Assembly: GCF_001519055.1 (NCBI RefSeq)
Contig: NZ_KQ954285.1
Location: forward strand, 448,678 to 512,677
Length of the DNA stretch: 64,000 nucleotides
Direction: 5' to 3'
From: Novosphingobium sp. Fuku2-ISO-50
GTDB lineage: Bacteria > Pseudomonadota > Alphaproteobacteria > Sphingomonadales > Sphingomonadaceae
Shown: positions 53,742 through 62,727 of the stretch, piece by piece
Layout: every line of letters starts with the position of its first letter
Numbering within the stretch: position 1 is the stretch's first letter
Position numbers and translations under genes: made by a program
Notes under the pieces: model-generated
What the model saw: only the letters and a program-made list of their open reading frames with translations
Databases searched by the model: none
Told to the model about the DNA's origin: nothing

Positions 53742-54558
53742 CCTTCCGCCCTTACGTGATGTCGTCAACCGCCACGGCCTGCTTGCGCAGAAATCGCTCG
53801 GCCAGAATTTCCTGTTCGACGAACAGTTGCTCGGCCGCATTGCCGCCGTTCCCGGCAATCTGAAAGGCGCCCAGGTTCTCGAAGTCGGCCCCGGCCCCGG
53901 CGGCCTGACCCGCGCGCTGTTGCGCGCCGGCGCGCACGTCACCGCGATCGAAATGGACCGCCGCTGCCTCCCCGCACTGACCGAACTGGGCGAAGCGTTC
54001 CCCGGCCAATTGCGCGTGATCGAAGGCGACGCCGTCAAGATCGACCCCGCCACGCTGTTCGACGGCCCCTACCACATCGCTGCAAACCTGCCCTACAATG
54101 TCGGCACGGCGCTGTTCACCGGCTGGCTGTCCGGCCCCGCCTGGCCCCCGCGCTGGCAATCGCTGACGCTGATGTTCCAGCTCGAAGTCGCCGAACGCAT
54201 CATCGCCAAGACCGGCAGCGACGCCTATGGCCGCCTCGCCATCCTGAGCCAATGGCGGGCCACCCCGCGCATCGCGATCAAGGTCCACCGCAGCGCCTTT
54301 ACCCCCCCGCCCAAAGTGATGTCGGCCATCGTCCACGTCACCCCGGCGGCCATGCCCGAAGGCGTCACCCCCCGCACGCTCGAACGCCTGACCGAGGCCG
54401 CCTTCGGCCAACGCCGCAAGATGCTCCGCCAGTCGCTCAAAGGCCTGCCCGGCGCCCTGCCCGCACTCGAAGCGCTCGGCATCGACGCCTCCCGCCGCGC
54501 CGAAACGCTCGACATAGCCGAGTTCGTGGCGATTGCGCGAGTGATGAGCGCGACGTGA
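53734..54558 (+). CDS. rsmA: 16S rRNA dimethyladenosine methyltransferase
   Basis: 274 residues. RsmA/KsgA dimethylates two adjacent adenines near the 3' end of 16S rRNA. QKSLGQNFLFDEQLLGRIAAV at the start, VLEVGPGPGGLTRALLRAGAHVTAIEMDR (in two parts) for SAM, and the catalytic ANLPYNVGTALFTGWL. The usual FTPPPKVMSAIVHVTP segment follows. It begins 8 nt before the end of pdxA. The toxin-antitoxin operon begins 100 nt later. Confidence 0.97.
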   Translation: MPDLPPLRDVVNRHGLLAQKSLGQNFLFDEQLLGRIAAVPGNLKGAQVLEVGPGPGGLTRALLRAGAHVTAIEMDRRCLPALTELGEAFPGQLRVIEGDAVKIDPATLFDGPYHIAANLPYNVGTALFTGWLSGPAWPPRWQSLTLMFQLEVAERIIAKTGSDAYGRLAILSQWRATPRIAIKVHRSAFTPPPKVMSAIVHVTPAAMPEGVTPRTLERLTEAAFGQRRKMLRQSLKGLPGALPALEALGIDASRRAETLDIAEFVAIARVMSAT

Positions 54559-54604
54559 AATAGAGCGGCTTCGCGCACCATCGCGCCCGTTTCCGTTAAC
54601 GTCC

Positions 54605-54649
54605 TTGCAATCAGCCTAAATTCGGACTAAATACAGACTGAATTCAGTC
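54605..54649 (+). promoter_or_regulatory. promoter and operator of the toxin-antitoxin operon
   Basis: TTGCAA (54605-54610), a 17-bp spacer and TAAATA (54628-54633) make a good promoter. Directly after it GACTGAATTCAGTC (54636-54649) is a perfect 14-bp palindrome spanning the expected transcription start, with a partial copy just upstream. This fits autorepression by the antitoxin. The antitoxin ATG is at 54665. Confidence 0.65.
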
Positions 54650-54664
54650 GGGATACCAAGCGCC

Positions 54665-54943
54665 ATGCGTCTATCCACGCAGATCAAGCCGATCAGCTAT
54701 CTCAAGGCCAATGCCGCTGACGTGCTGCATGATCTTGCCCATGGCGGGGCACCGATGGTGATCACCCAGAACGGCGAAGCCAGGGCAGTGATTCAGGATA
54801 TTGCCGCCTTTGAAAAAACACAGGAAACGCTGGCCCTCCTCAAAATGCTGGCTCTGGGCGCACACGATATTGAAGCAGGCAGGACCGAGCCGGCGCGCGA
54901 TGTCGCGGCTCGGTTGAAGGCGAAGCTTTCGGCGCGAACATGA
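54665..54943 (+). CDS. Phd/YefM-family antitoxin
   Basis: 92 residues. MRLSTQIKPISYLKANAADVLHDLAHGGAPMVITQNGEARAVIQDI reads in two parts as the DNA-binding Phd/YefM fold (1-50), followed by the helical toxin-neutralising tail. It sits first in the operon, overlaps the toxin ATG by 4 nt, and has a palindrome at its promoter. The antitoxin represses its own promoter and masks the toxin by direct binding in this family. Confidence 0.9.
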   Translation: MRLSTQIKPISYLKANAADVLHDLAHGGAPMVITQNGEARAVIQDIAAFEKTQETLALLKMLALGAHDIEAGRTEPARDVAARLKAKLSART

Positions 54944-55275
54944 GCGATGTCCATTATGCGGTCGAACTGACCGCCGGGGCGACGCGCGAACTTGAAGATA
55001 TTGTCGACCATCTCGCTGCGCTGCGCGGGGCCGATGACGCGGCGGTTCTGCTCGATGCATTTCTCGAATCGATCGCGACGCTGGAACGATTTGCGTTGCG
55101 TGGCGCCGTGCCGCAGGAACTCGACGCGCTGGGCATCCGCGAATTCCGCCAGATCCTGCTCGGCCATTTCCGCCTGATCTATCGCGTCATTGGCGAACGC
55201 GTGGTTATCCTGATCATCGCCGATGGCCGCCGCGACATGCGCGCACTGCTCGAACGACGCTTGCTCGGCCAATGA
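54940..55275 (+). CDS. RelE/ParE-family toxin
   Basis: 111 residues. VELTAGATRELEDIVDHLA and YRVIGERVVILIIADGRRDM are the typical start and beta-strand end of the RelE/ParE superfamily. Whether it cleaves mRNA on the ribosome or inhibits gyrase cannot be told from sequence; ParE and RelE differ by few residues. It overlaps the antitoxin gene in an ATGA junction. It lies 30 nt from the convergent SPFH gene. Confidence 0.88.
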   Translation: MSDVHYAVELTAGATRELEDIVDHLAALRGADDAAVLLDAFLESIATLERFALRGAVPQELDALGIREFRQILLGHFRLIYRVIGERVVILIIADGRRDMRALLERRLLGQ

Positions 55276-55305
55276 CAAATCGCGACTGCAAGACAGCGAA
55301 GCCCG

Positions 55306-56211
55306 TCACCCCTTCGCGTTGGCCGCGATCATCGACTGCATGATCTCTTCGGAAATCGACTGCACGGCGCCGGGTGTGTGCGACAGGAACAGCGTGTTGG
55401 TCTTGTCGCTTTCGCCAATCGATTTCAGCGTGTCGAAATATTGCGTGATCAGCACCAGTTGCATGACATCTTGCGCGGTGGCTTCGCCCAGCGCTTTTTG
55501 AAAGCCTTCGATCGAGGTGCTCAGCCCTTCGATGATGGCGCGGCGCTGGTTGGCAATGCCCTGCCCCTGCAACGCCTTGCTTTCGGCTTCGGCTTCGGCC
55601 TTTTTGACGACCAGAATCTTTTCCGCCTCGCCGCGCGCATTGGCGGCGACTTGTTCGCGCTGCGCCGCGTTGATGTCGTTCATCGCCGCTTTGACTTTGG
55701 TATCGGGCACGATGTCGGTGACCAGCACGTTGACGATTTCATAGCCGAATGCGGCCATGTCGACATCGAGCTCCTGCTTCACGGCGGCGGCAATGCTCGA
55801 CTGGCTGGCGAAGACTTCATCGAGAGTCATGCCCGGAACATGGCCCAGCACGACTTGTTCGACATAGGACTGGATCTGCGCGACCGGATCGGACAGGCTG
55901 TAATAGGCTTCAAAGATCTTTTCGGGCCGCACGCGCGTCTGAACCGAGATCGGGATGGTCACAAAGACATTGTCGCGCGTCTTGGTTTCCATGGTCAGCG
56001 CGATCTGATTGACGCGCAGGCTGACCCGGCCATCGAGCCGATCGATATAGGGCACTTTCCAGCCCAGCCCCGGAGGCGCGCTGCGCAAAAACTGGCCAAA
56101 GCGCGTGATGATCGCCGCCTCGGCCGTCTTGACCGTGTAAAAGCTGCCAAACACGGCACTGAGACCGAAAAACAGGACGCCGGCCCCAAAAATTGTCAGC
56201 ACGAAATCCAT
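55306..56211 (-). CDS. SPFH/band 7 membrane protein (QmcA/stomatin-like)
   Basis: 301 residues from the ATG at 56211, with GAGGGGG upstream. One N-terminal transmembrane helix (MDFVLTIFGAGVLFFGLSAVFGSFY) and then an SPFH domain (VKTAEAAIITRFGQFLRSAPPGLGWKVPYIDRLDGRVSLRVNQI) and a charged coiled coil (AEKILVVKKAEAEAESKALQGQG). Such proteins form oligomeric membrane-domain scaffolds. No NfeD-type partner gene is adjacent, which is unusual for the operonic members. It points towards the TA operon. Confidence 0.9.
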   Translation of the reverse strand: MDFVLTIFGAGVLFFGLSAVFGSFYTVKTAEAAIITRFGQFLRSAPPGLGWKVPYIDRLDGRVSLRVNQIALTMETKTRDNVFVTIPISVQTRVRPEKIFEAYYSLSDPVAQIQSYVEQVVLGHVPGMTLDEVFASQSSIAAAVKQELDVDMAAFGYEIVNVLVTDIVPDTKVKAAMNDINAAQREQVAANARGEAEKILVVKKAEAEAESKALQGQGIANQRRAIIEGLSTSIEGFQKALGEATAQDVMQLVLITQYFDTLKSIGESDKTNTLFLSHTPGAVQSISEEIMQSMIAANAKG

Positions 56212-56385
56212 CGCCACCCCCTCGTGAAATTCATCCCGGCCCGCAAGCCGCCCAGCCAAATACCAGAATACCGCCTAGCCCGAAAATAGTTCGAAAGATG
56301 TGAAGCGCCAGGTATTTCCCGCAATCGACAGAAGCCATCGCAAAAATGCATTTCAAACGTGCGACGATCATGCGAATATCTGCAC

Positions 56386-56721
56386 ATGGTTCGCCGCCTG
56401 CTCTCTTTGCTGATCGCGTTTGCCTTGATGACGTGCCTCGGCGCCATGATGCCGCAGGACGTTTACGCCAGGGCCCCGGTGGCGATGCGGATGGACGCTC
56501 CGCCACAGGCGGCAGCACACGGCGATTGCGCCCATCATCGCGATAATCGCCTGTCATGCCATGGCTGCCCGATCTGCGTGGGAGCCGATGCGCCCAGACC
56601 TTTCGTATGGGCGCATCGCCCCTTCATCGCGGCATCCGATGTCGGGATGCCACGCAACGCCGCGCTGCTTGCAGAGGCGCGTCCTTCCGGACTTGATCGG
56701 CCGCCACGGCGCGCAAGCTGA
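56386..56721 (+). CDS. small secreted Cys/His-rich protein (DUF2946-like)
   Basis: 111 residues from the ATG at 56386. Residues 1-28 look like a signal peptide (LLSLLIAFALMTCLGAMM). The mature part carries HGDCAHHRDNRLSCHGCPICVG, a cluster of four Cys and four His that could bind metal such as copper. It lies 72 nt upstream of the Met-rich outer membrane protein and probably shares its transcript. The family assignment to DUF2946-type proteins is tentative. No conventional active site. Confidence 0.6.
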   Translation: MVRRLLSLLIAFALMTCLGAMMPQDVYARAPVAMRMDAPPQAAAHGDCAHHRDNRLSCHGCPICVGADAPRPFVWAHRPFIAASDVGMPRNAALLAEARPSGLDRPPRRAS

Positions 56722-56793
56722 AACCATTATCGCCCATTTGTGTGCGGCCGCAGACGCGCGCCGCCGACCTGGCTGTTTCAGGAACCATCCATC

Positions 56794-58065
56794 ATGCCCC
56801 CTTTTGCACGATCCGCCCCTGCGGTCCGCGCCGCGCTGTGCGCGCTTGCCCCGACATTTGCCTTTCTTTCCGATCCCGCCTTTGCGCAGTCGGCCGACAT
56901 GCCCATCATGACCATGGCCACCGGCACGCTCGGCACCTATGCGATGATGCAGGATGCCTCGGGCACCGCGTGGCAGCCTGCATCCAGCCCGATGCAGGGG
57001 ATGATGTGGTCATCGGGCGGCTGGAACGGAATGGCACACGGCTTTGCCGATCTGGTCTATGACCGGCAGAGCGGCCCGCGCGGCGGCGACAAGGCGTTTT
57101 CCGAAAGCATGCTGATGGTCACTGCGCAGCATGGCGCCGGGCCGGGCACGCTGACGCTGAAATCGATGCTGTCGCTCGATCCGGTCATGGGCCCGGCGGG
57201 ATACCCCTTGTTGCTGCAAACCGGAGAAACGGCAAACGGGGCGACCCCACTGGTCGACCGGCAGCATCCGCACAACCTGTTGATGGAGCTGGCCGGGGTC
57301 TATGCCTTGCCGATCGCGGCAGGATCATCGGCATTCGTCTATCTGGGTTATCCCGGAGAGCCCGCGCTCGGCCCGGCGACCTTCATGCACCGCTTTTCCG
57401 GGCAGGACGATCCCGCCGCCCCGATCACGCATCATTGGCTCGATTCGACGCATATCACGTTCGGCGTGGCCACCGCCGGTTTCATCCATGGCCCGTGGAA
57501 AGTCGAAGGCTCGGTGTTCAACGGGCGCGAGCCGGATCAAAATCGCTGGGGCTTTCAGCCGTTCCGCCTCGATTCGTGGTCGGGCCGGATCACGCTCAAT
57601 CCCGCGCGCGACTGGTCGTTTCAGGTCAGTTACGGCTATTTGCACAGCCCCGAACAATTGACGCCACAGGTCAATCAGCGCCGCCTGACCGCGTCGGGCA
57701 CATACAACCGTCCTTTTGCCGGGGGCAATTGGCAGACCACGCTCGCCTGGGGGCAGAACCGCGATCAACCGGGCGCCGTATTGCAAGCCTGGCTGCTCGA
57801 ATCCGGGCTGGGTCTTGGCCCGCACACGCTGTTTGCCCGCGCCGAGACGGTGCAGAAAGACGATCTGGTCCCCGGTTCGGATGCCGTCGTCCGGGTGTCC
57901 GAAATGACGCTGGGCTATGTCTTCGACATTCCCGTCGCCCGCCATGTCGCGCTCGGGCTCGGCATTCAGGGGACGATCGATGCCGTCCCCTCGTCGCTCA
58001 AGGTCGCCTATGGCGCGCAAAATCCGACCGGCGTGATGCCGTTTGTGCGCCTCAAGATCCGCTGA
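56794..58065 (+). CDS. outer membrane beta-barrel protein of copper-cluster type
   Basis: 423 residues from the ATG at 56794; a signal peptide ends at AFAQS. The mature N-terminus is Met-rich (MPIMTMATGTLGTYAMMQ; MQGMMW) and then carries HGFADLVYDRQSGPRGGDK and TPLVDRQHPHNLLMELAGVY, seen in proteins next to copper resistance genes. The rest is alternating beta strands ending in aromatic residues (FVRLKIR), a barrel. No copA, copB or multicopper oxidase is nearby, so the pair is an orphan. The role in metal handling is inferred. Confidence 0.7.
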   Translation: MPPFARSAPAVRAALCALAPTFAFLSDPAFAQSADMPIMTMATGTLGTYAMMQDASGTAWQPASSPMQGMMWSSGGWNGMAHGFADLVYDRQSGPRGGDKAFSESMLMVTAQHGAGPGTLTLKSMLSLDPVMGPAGYPLLLQTGETANGATPLVDRQHPHNLLMELAGVYALPIAAGSSAFVYLGYPGEPALGPATFMHRFSGQDDPAAPITHHWLDSTHITFGVATAGFIHGPWKVEGSVFNGREPDQNRWGFQPFRLDSWSGRITLNPARDWSFQVSYGYLHSPEQLTPQVNQRRLTASGTYNRPFAGGNWQTTLAWGQNRDQPGAVLQAWLLESGLGLGPHTLFARAETVQKDDLVPGSDAVVRVSEMTLGYVFDIPVARHVALGLGIQGTIDAVPSSLKVAYGAQNPTGVMPFVRLKIR

Positions 58066-58096
58066 CAATCGGGCGGGGATCGACGACCCCCGCTCA

Positions 58097-58124
58097 ATCG
58101 GCCCCGCCCCATCGGCCCCGCCCC
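58097..58124. repeat. 14-bp tandem duplication
   Basis: ATCGGCCCCGCCCC occurs twice in a row (58097-58110 and 58111-58124) in the gap between the outer membrane protein and the convergent malate synthase gene. No function is evident; it may be a recent slippage product. Confidence 0.7.
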
Positions 58125-58133
58125 TTCGAATGT

Positions 58134-60260
58134 TCAGGCCGGTTCGGCCACTTTGGCCGCCGCCTTCTTCTTGCGGCGCCAGGCGTGGAGCAGCGGCTCG
58201 GTATAACCGCTGGGCTGTTCGACGCCCTTGAACACGAGATCGCTGGCCGCGCGGAAGGCAAAGCTGGTGTCCCAGTTGCCTGCCATCGGTTCATAAAGCG
58301 GGTCACCGGCATTCTGCGCATCGACTTTGGCGGCCATGCGGTGAAGGCTTTCGATCACCTGCGCTTCGGTGACGACCCCGTGGAGCAGCCAGTTGGCGAT
58401 ATGCTGGCTGGAAATGCGCAAAGTCGCGCGATCTTCCATCAGCCCGACGTCGTTGATGTCGGGCACTTTGGAACAGCCGATGCCCTGATCGATCCAGCGC
58501 ACGACATAGCCGAGCAGGCCTTGCGCATTGTTGTCGAGCTCTTCGGTGATCTCTTGCGCCGACCAGTTGACCCCTTGCGCCAAGGGCACGGTCAGCAAGG
58601 CGTCGAGCGAAGGGATACCGGCGGCGGCGATCGCGGGGCGCAAGCCAAAGACATCGACCTGATGATAATGCGTCGCGTGAAGCGTGGCGGCAGTGGGCGA
58701 CGGCACCCAGGCAGTGTTGGCGCCGGTTTTCGGATGGCCGATCTTTTGCGCCAGCATGTCGCGCATCATGTCGGGCGCGGCCCACATGCCCTTGCCGATC
58801 TGCGCCCGCCCGTCGAGCCCATGGGCAAGGCCGATCGCGACATTGCGCGCTTCATAGGCGGCGATCCAGGTCGAAGCCTTGATCGCGCCCTTGCGGATGA
58901 CCGGGCCCGCCTGCATCGCGGTGTGGATTTCATCGCCGGTACGGTCGAGAAAGCCGGTGTTGATAAACACCACGCGGTCGCTGACCGCCTTGATGCACGC
59001 GGCAAGATTGGCCGAGGTGCGGCGCTCTTCGTCCATCACCCCGACCTTGAGCGTAAAGCGCGGCAGGCCGAGCAGATCTTCGACGCCCGCAAACAGGTCG
59101 TTGGTAAAGGCGGCTTCGTCGGGCCCGTGCATCTTGGGCTTGACGATATAGACCGATCCTTCGCGGCTGTTGCGGAACGGGCCGAGTCCACGAATGTCGA
59201 ACAGCGCGATCGTGCTGGTCATGACGGCATCGAGAATGCCTTCGGGAATTTCGCTGCCGTCGGCGAGCAGAATCGCCGGATTGGTCATCAGATGGCCGAC
59301 ATTGCGCACAAACAGCAGGCTGCGCCCCGGCAGGGCAAACGCCGCGCCATCGGGCGAAGTCCATTCCCGGTCCCCATCTAGCGCGCGGGTCAGCGTGCGC
59401 CCGCCCTTCTGGAAATGCGCCACGAGATCGCCGCGCATCAGCCCGAGCCAGTTGCGATAGGCCAGGATCTTGTCTTCCGCATCGACGGCAGCGACCGAAT
59501 CTTCCAGATCGACAATCGTGGTCAGCGCGGCTTCGAGAATGACATCGGCGATCCCCGCCTTGTCGGTCACGCCGACCGGGCTGGAGCGGTCGATCACCAC
59601 TTCGACATGCAGCCCGTTATGACGGAACAGCAAGGCGCCCGGCTTTTGCCCGACGAACTGCGCCGGATCGGCCAGCGCAGGCACGCCCTCACCATCCCAA
59701 TCGCTCCACGAGCCCGCAGCCAGCGGCAGCGCCTGATCGAGAAAGGCGCGCGCGGCGACGATCACCGCCGCCCCGCGCACCGGATCATAGCCGCCGGGCC
59801 GGGCCGGTTCGGCATCGAGCGCGTCGGTGCCGTAATAGGCATCATAGAGGCTGCCCCAGCGCGCATTGGCGGCATTGAGCAAAAAGCGGTCGTTGAGCAC
59901 GGGCACGACCAGCTGCGGCCCGGCCATCGTCGCGATTTCCGCATCGACGTTGACCGTCGAAATGGCAAACGGCGCGGGCTCCGGCACGAGATAGCCGATC
60001 TCGGTAAGGAACGCGCGATATTCGCCCGCATCGATCGGCTGCCCCTTGCGCGCACGATACCAGGCATCGATCGCGGCCTGCAACGCGTCACGCCGGGCCA
60101 GCAGCGCGCGGTTTACCGGCACGAAGCGATCGGTCAGCGCGGCGAAACCGGCCCAGAAGCCGGTCGCGTCAATCCCCAGCGGGGCCAGAACATCGCTTTC
60201 GACAAAGGAGGCCAGCGCAGCATCGACTTGAAGGCCGGAGCGGGCGACGCGTTCGTTCAT
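58134..60260 (-). CDS. glcB: malate synthase G
   Basis: About 708 residues from an ATG at 60260; ATGs at 60275 and 60269 are alternatives. Malate synthase G condenses glyoxylate and acetyl-CoA to malate in the glyoxylate bypass. Family marks include [21 protein letters not shown], the catalytic arginine and metal-binding acidic residues in [32 protein letters not shown] and [32 protein letters not shown]. The length is that of the G isoform (about 720). No isocitrate lyase is in the window. Confidence 0.96.
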   Translation of the reverse strand: MNERVARSGLQVDAALASFVESDVLAPLGIDATGFWAGFAALTDRFVPVNRALLARRDALQAAIDAWYRARKGQPIDAGEYRAFLTEIGYLVPEPAPFAISTVNVDAEIATMAGPQLVVPVLNDRFLLNAANARWGSLYDAYYGTDALDAEPARPGGYDPVRGAAVIVAARAFLDQALPLAAGSWSDWDGEGVPALADPAQFVGQKPGALLFRHNGLHVEVVIDRSSPVGVTDKAGIADVILEAALTTIVDLEDSVAAVDAEDKILAYRNWLGLMRGDLVAHFQKGGRTLTRALDGDREWTSPDGAAFALPGRSLLFVRNVGHLMTNPAILLADGSEIPEGILDAVMTSTIALFDIRGLGPFRNSREGSVYIVKPKMHGPDEAAFTNDLFAGVEDLLGLPRFTLKVGVMDEERRTSANLAACIKAVSDRVVFINTGFLDRTGDEIHTAMQAGPVIRKGAIKASTWIAAYEARNVAIGLAHGLDGRAQIGKGMWAAPDMMRDMLAQKIGHPKTGANTAWVPSPTAATLHATHYHQVDVFGLRPAIAAAGIPSLDALLTVPLAQGVNWSAQEITEELDNNAQGLLGYVVRWIDQGIGCSKVPDINDVGLMEDRATLRISSQHIANWLLHGVVTEAQVIESLHRMAAKVDAQNAGDPLYEPMAGNWDTSFAFRAASDLVFKGVEQPSGYTEPLLHAWRRKKKAAAKVAEPA

Positions 60261-60442
60261 TGCTTGCATTCCCATAGACTTGCGAGACAGTATGTGGCGC
60301 TGCCGCTATGGGCAACACCGGGCATGAATCGGCAGTCCTGGGGAGGAACGCCGGTCCCCTATGCCGCCTTTGGCCCGGTTTGGCAATTGCCTGAAGGGCG
60401 CTGGGGTTCACCTTCCTTGCCCGCTGCGCTAGACCCCATCGG

Positions 60443-61678
60443 ATGAGCGAGCTTTCCCCCGCCGAACGCGATCTGATCGCCCGGATCGATCCCGCGCCGA
60501 TGCTGGATCAGGTTCTGGCGTGGAGCGCGATCAACACCGGCACGCGCAATCTTGCCGGGCTCGCGCGGCAGGCGGCGGCGCTGGCCGATGCCTTTGCCGG
60601 GCTGCCGGGCGACATCACGCTCGAAGACGCCGGTCCGGTCGAGGCGGTGGCGCCCGACGGGCGCCCGATCGTCCTTGCGCATGGCCGCTCTCTCGTGTTG
60701 CGCGTGCGGCCCCAGGCGAACCGGCGATTTCTGCTGACCGGGCACATGGATACGGTGTTTGCCGAGGACCATCCGTTTCAGACAGCGCGCTGGCTGGATG
60801 AGCAGACGCTCAATGGGCCGGGCGTGGCCGACATGAAGGGCGGGCTCGCGGTCATCCTCGCCGCGCTGACCGCGTTCGAGACTGGCCCGGTGGGGGCTGG
60901 CCCGGTGGCGGCTGGCCCGGCGGCGGCGGGCGTGGGCTATGACGTGCTGATCAACGCCGACGAGGAAACCGGCAGCCTGTCATCCGCGCCGCTGATCGCG
61001 CGGCTCGCGGGCGGCAAGGCGGCGGCGCTCACGTTCGAACCCTCGGCGCGGCCCGACGGGACATTGGCCGGAGCGCGGGCGGGCAGCGGCAATTACAGCG
61101 TGGTGATCCATGGGAAATCGGCCCATGCCGGGCGCAATCCCGAAGACGGGCGCAACGCGATCGTCGCCGCCGCTGGCCTCGTGCTCGCGCTCGCAGAGCT
61201 GGCCGGGCCGGACATCAGTGTAAACCCGGCGAAAATCGAGGGCGGATCGGCCAACAATGTCGTGCCCGATCTCGCCATCGTGCGCTTCAACATCCGCCCG
61301 CGCGCGCAAGATGCCGCCGCGCGCTTTGCCGCCGCCCTGCCCGAAGCGATCGCACGGATCGAGGCGCGCCACGGCGTCCACGCGCATGTCCACGGCGGCA
61401 TTTCGCGCCCGCCCAAGCCGCTGAGCGAGGATGCCGAGCGCCTGCTTCATCTCGTGCGCGACTGCGGCGCGGCGCTGGGGCAGACAATCGGCTGGCAGGC
61501 GACCGGCGGCGTGTGCGACGGCAACAACATTGCCGCCTGTGGCGTGCCGGTGGTCGATACGATGGGCGTGCGCGGCGGCGCGATCCATTCGGCGGATGAA
61601 TTCCTGATCGTGCCGTCGCTGGCCGAGCGGGCCCAGCTCGCAGCGCTTGTGCTGCATCGCCTTTCCGGGGGGGAATGA
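60443..61678 (+). CDS. M20-family hydrolase of the arginine catabolism operon
   Basis: 411 residues. Metal ligands are clear: LLTGHMDTVF (H101, D103), GPGVADMKGGLAV (D130), NADEETGS (E174, E175), and GGAIHSADEF near the C-terminus. M20 enzymes hydrolyse amide bonds (DapE removes succinyl, ArgE acetyl groups). The gene leads astA and astB and overlaps astA, so its likely substrate belongs to that route. A 15-nt unit is repeated three times in frame at 60884-60928, giving GPVGAGPVAAGPAAA at residues about 148-162, a lengthened loop. Confidence 0.83.
   Translation: MSELSPAERDLIARIDPAPMLDQVLAWSAINTGTRNLAGLARQAAALADAFAGLPGDITLEDAGPVEAVAPDGRPIVLAHGRSLVLRVRPQANRRFLLTGHMDTVFAEDHPFQTARWLDEQTLNGPGVADMKGGLAVILAALTAFETGPVGAGPVAAGPAAAGVGYDVLINADEETGSLSSAPLIARLAGGKAAALTFEPSARPDGTLAGARAGSGNYSVVIHGKSAHAGRNPEDGRNAIVAAAGLVLALAELAGPDISVNPAKIEGGSANNVVPDLAIVRFNIRPRAQDAAARFAAALPEAIARIEARHGVHAHVHGGISRPPKPLSEDAERLLHLVRDCGAALGQTIGWQATGGVCDGNNIAACGVPVVDTMGVRGGAIHSADEFLIVPSLAERAQLAALVLHRLSGGE
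60884..60928 (+). repeat. in-frame 15-nt tandem repeat (three units)
   Basis: GGCCCGGTGGGGGCT, GGCCCGGTGGCGGCT and GGCCCGGCGGCGGCG follow each other inside the M20 hydrolase gene. Each encodes a GPVAA-type pentapeptide. It is likely a slippage expansion in a surface loop between two metal-ligand motifs. Confidence 0.8.
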
Positions 61679-62718
61679 TGACTTTTCGCATCCGCGCGGC
61701 CAAGCCCGGCGACTTGCAGCACCTTTACGACATGGCCAAGCTGACCGGCGGAGGCTTCACCAATCTGCCGCCCGACCGCAAGGCGCTGACCGCCAAGCTC
61801 GACCGCGCCGCCGCCGCTTATGGCAATCCGGAGGAAGGCAACGGGCGCGATGTGAAGGACGAGCTGTTCGTGCTCGTGCTCGAGGATGCGACGACCGGCG
61901 AAGTGCGCGGCACCGCCCAGATCTTTACCTGCGTCGGGCAGGAGACACCGTTCTATTCCTATCGCATCGCCACGCTGACCCAGCATTCAAAGGAACTGGG
62001 GCGCACGTTCCGCGCCGAATTGCTCAATCTGGTGACCGATCTCGAAGGGTCGAGCGAAGTCGGCGGGCTGTTCCTTCATCCCGGCGAGCGCGCGGGCGGC
62101 CTCGGGCTCTTGCTCGCGCGCAGCCGCTATCTGTTCATCGCCATGCATCGACAGCGCTTTGCCGACCGCATTCTGGCCGAATTGCGCGGGATCATCGACG
62201 AGCGCGGCGGATCGCCGTTCTGGGACGGCGTCGCCGGGCGCTTTTTTGGCATGAGCTTTCAGGAAGCCGACTATTTCAACGCGATCAACGGCCATCAGTT
62301 CATCGCCGACCTGATGCCCAAGCATCCGGTCTATGTCGCCATGCTGCCCGAAGGCGCGCGGCAAGTCATCGGCCTGCCCCATCCTACCGGACGCGCGGCG
62401 ATGCGCATGCTGGAGGAAGAAGGCTTTGCCGCCGAAGGCTATGTCGACATCTTTGACGGCGGCCCGACGATGACCGCGCGCACCGACCGCGTGCGCTCGA
62501 TCGCCGGAGCGAAAGCGGCCACGATTACCCACGTCCGCGCGCCCGAAAGCGATACCGGCCATTCCCGCGCGCTGATCGCGACCGGACGGTTGAGCGATTT
62601 TCGCTGCACGTATGGCGAAGTGGCGGCGGACGGCCCCGATGGACTGGTGCTCGATCCGGTCGCTGCGCAAGCGCTGGACGTCAGCGTCGGCGATACGGTC
62701 TGGCACGCGGCTCGATAA
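61678..62718 (+). CDS. astA: arginine N-succinyltransferase
   Basis: 346 residues (an ATG at 61675 is also in frame). AstA transfers succinyl from succinyl-CoA to arginine, the first step of the AST pathway. FRIRAAKPGDLQHLYDMAKLTGGGFTNLPPDR, EVGGLFLHPGERAGGLGLLLARSRYLF and GRFFGMSFQEADYFNAINGHQFIADLMPKHPVY are the family signatures (each in parts). It overlaps the M20 hydrolase stop by 1 nt and is 9 nt before astB. Confidence 0.93.
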   Translation: MTFRIRAAKPGDLQHLYDMAKLTGGGFTNLPPDRKALTAKLDRAAAAYGNPEEGNGRDVKDELFVLVLEDATTGEVRGTAQIFTCVGQETPFYSYRIATLTQHSKELGRTFRAELLNLVTDLEGSSEVGGLFLHPGERAGGLGLLLARSRYLFIAMHRQRFADRILAELRGIIDERGGSPFWDGVAGRFFGMSFQEADYFNAINGHQFIADLMPKHPVYVAMLPEGARQVIGLPHPTGRAAMRMLEEEGFAAEGYVDIFDGGPTMTARTDRVRSIAGAKAATITHVRAPESDTGHSRALIATGRLSDFRCTYGEVAADGPDGLVLDPVAAQALDVSVGDTVWHAAR

Positions 62719-62727
62719 GGACGGCAC

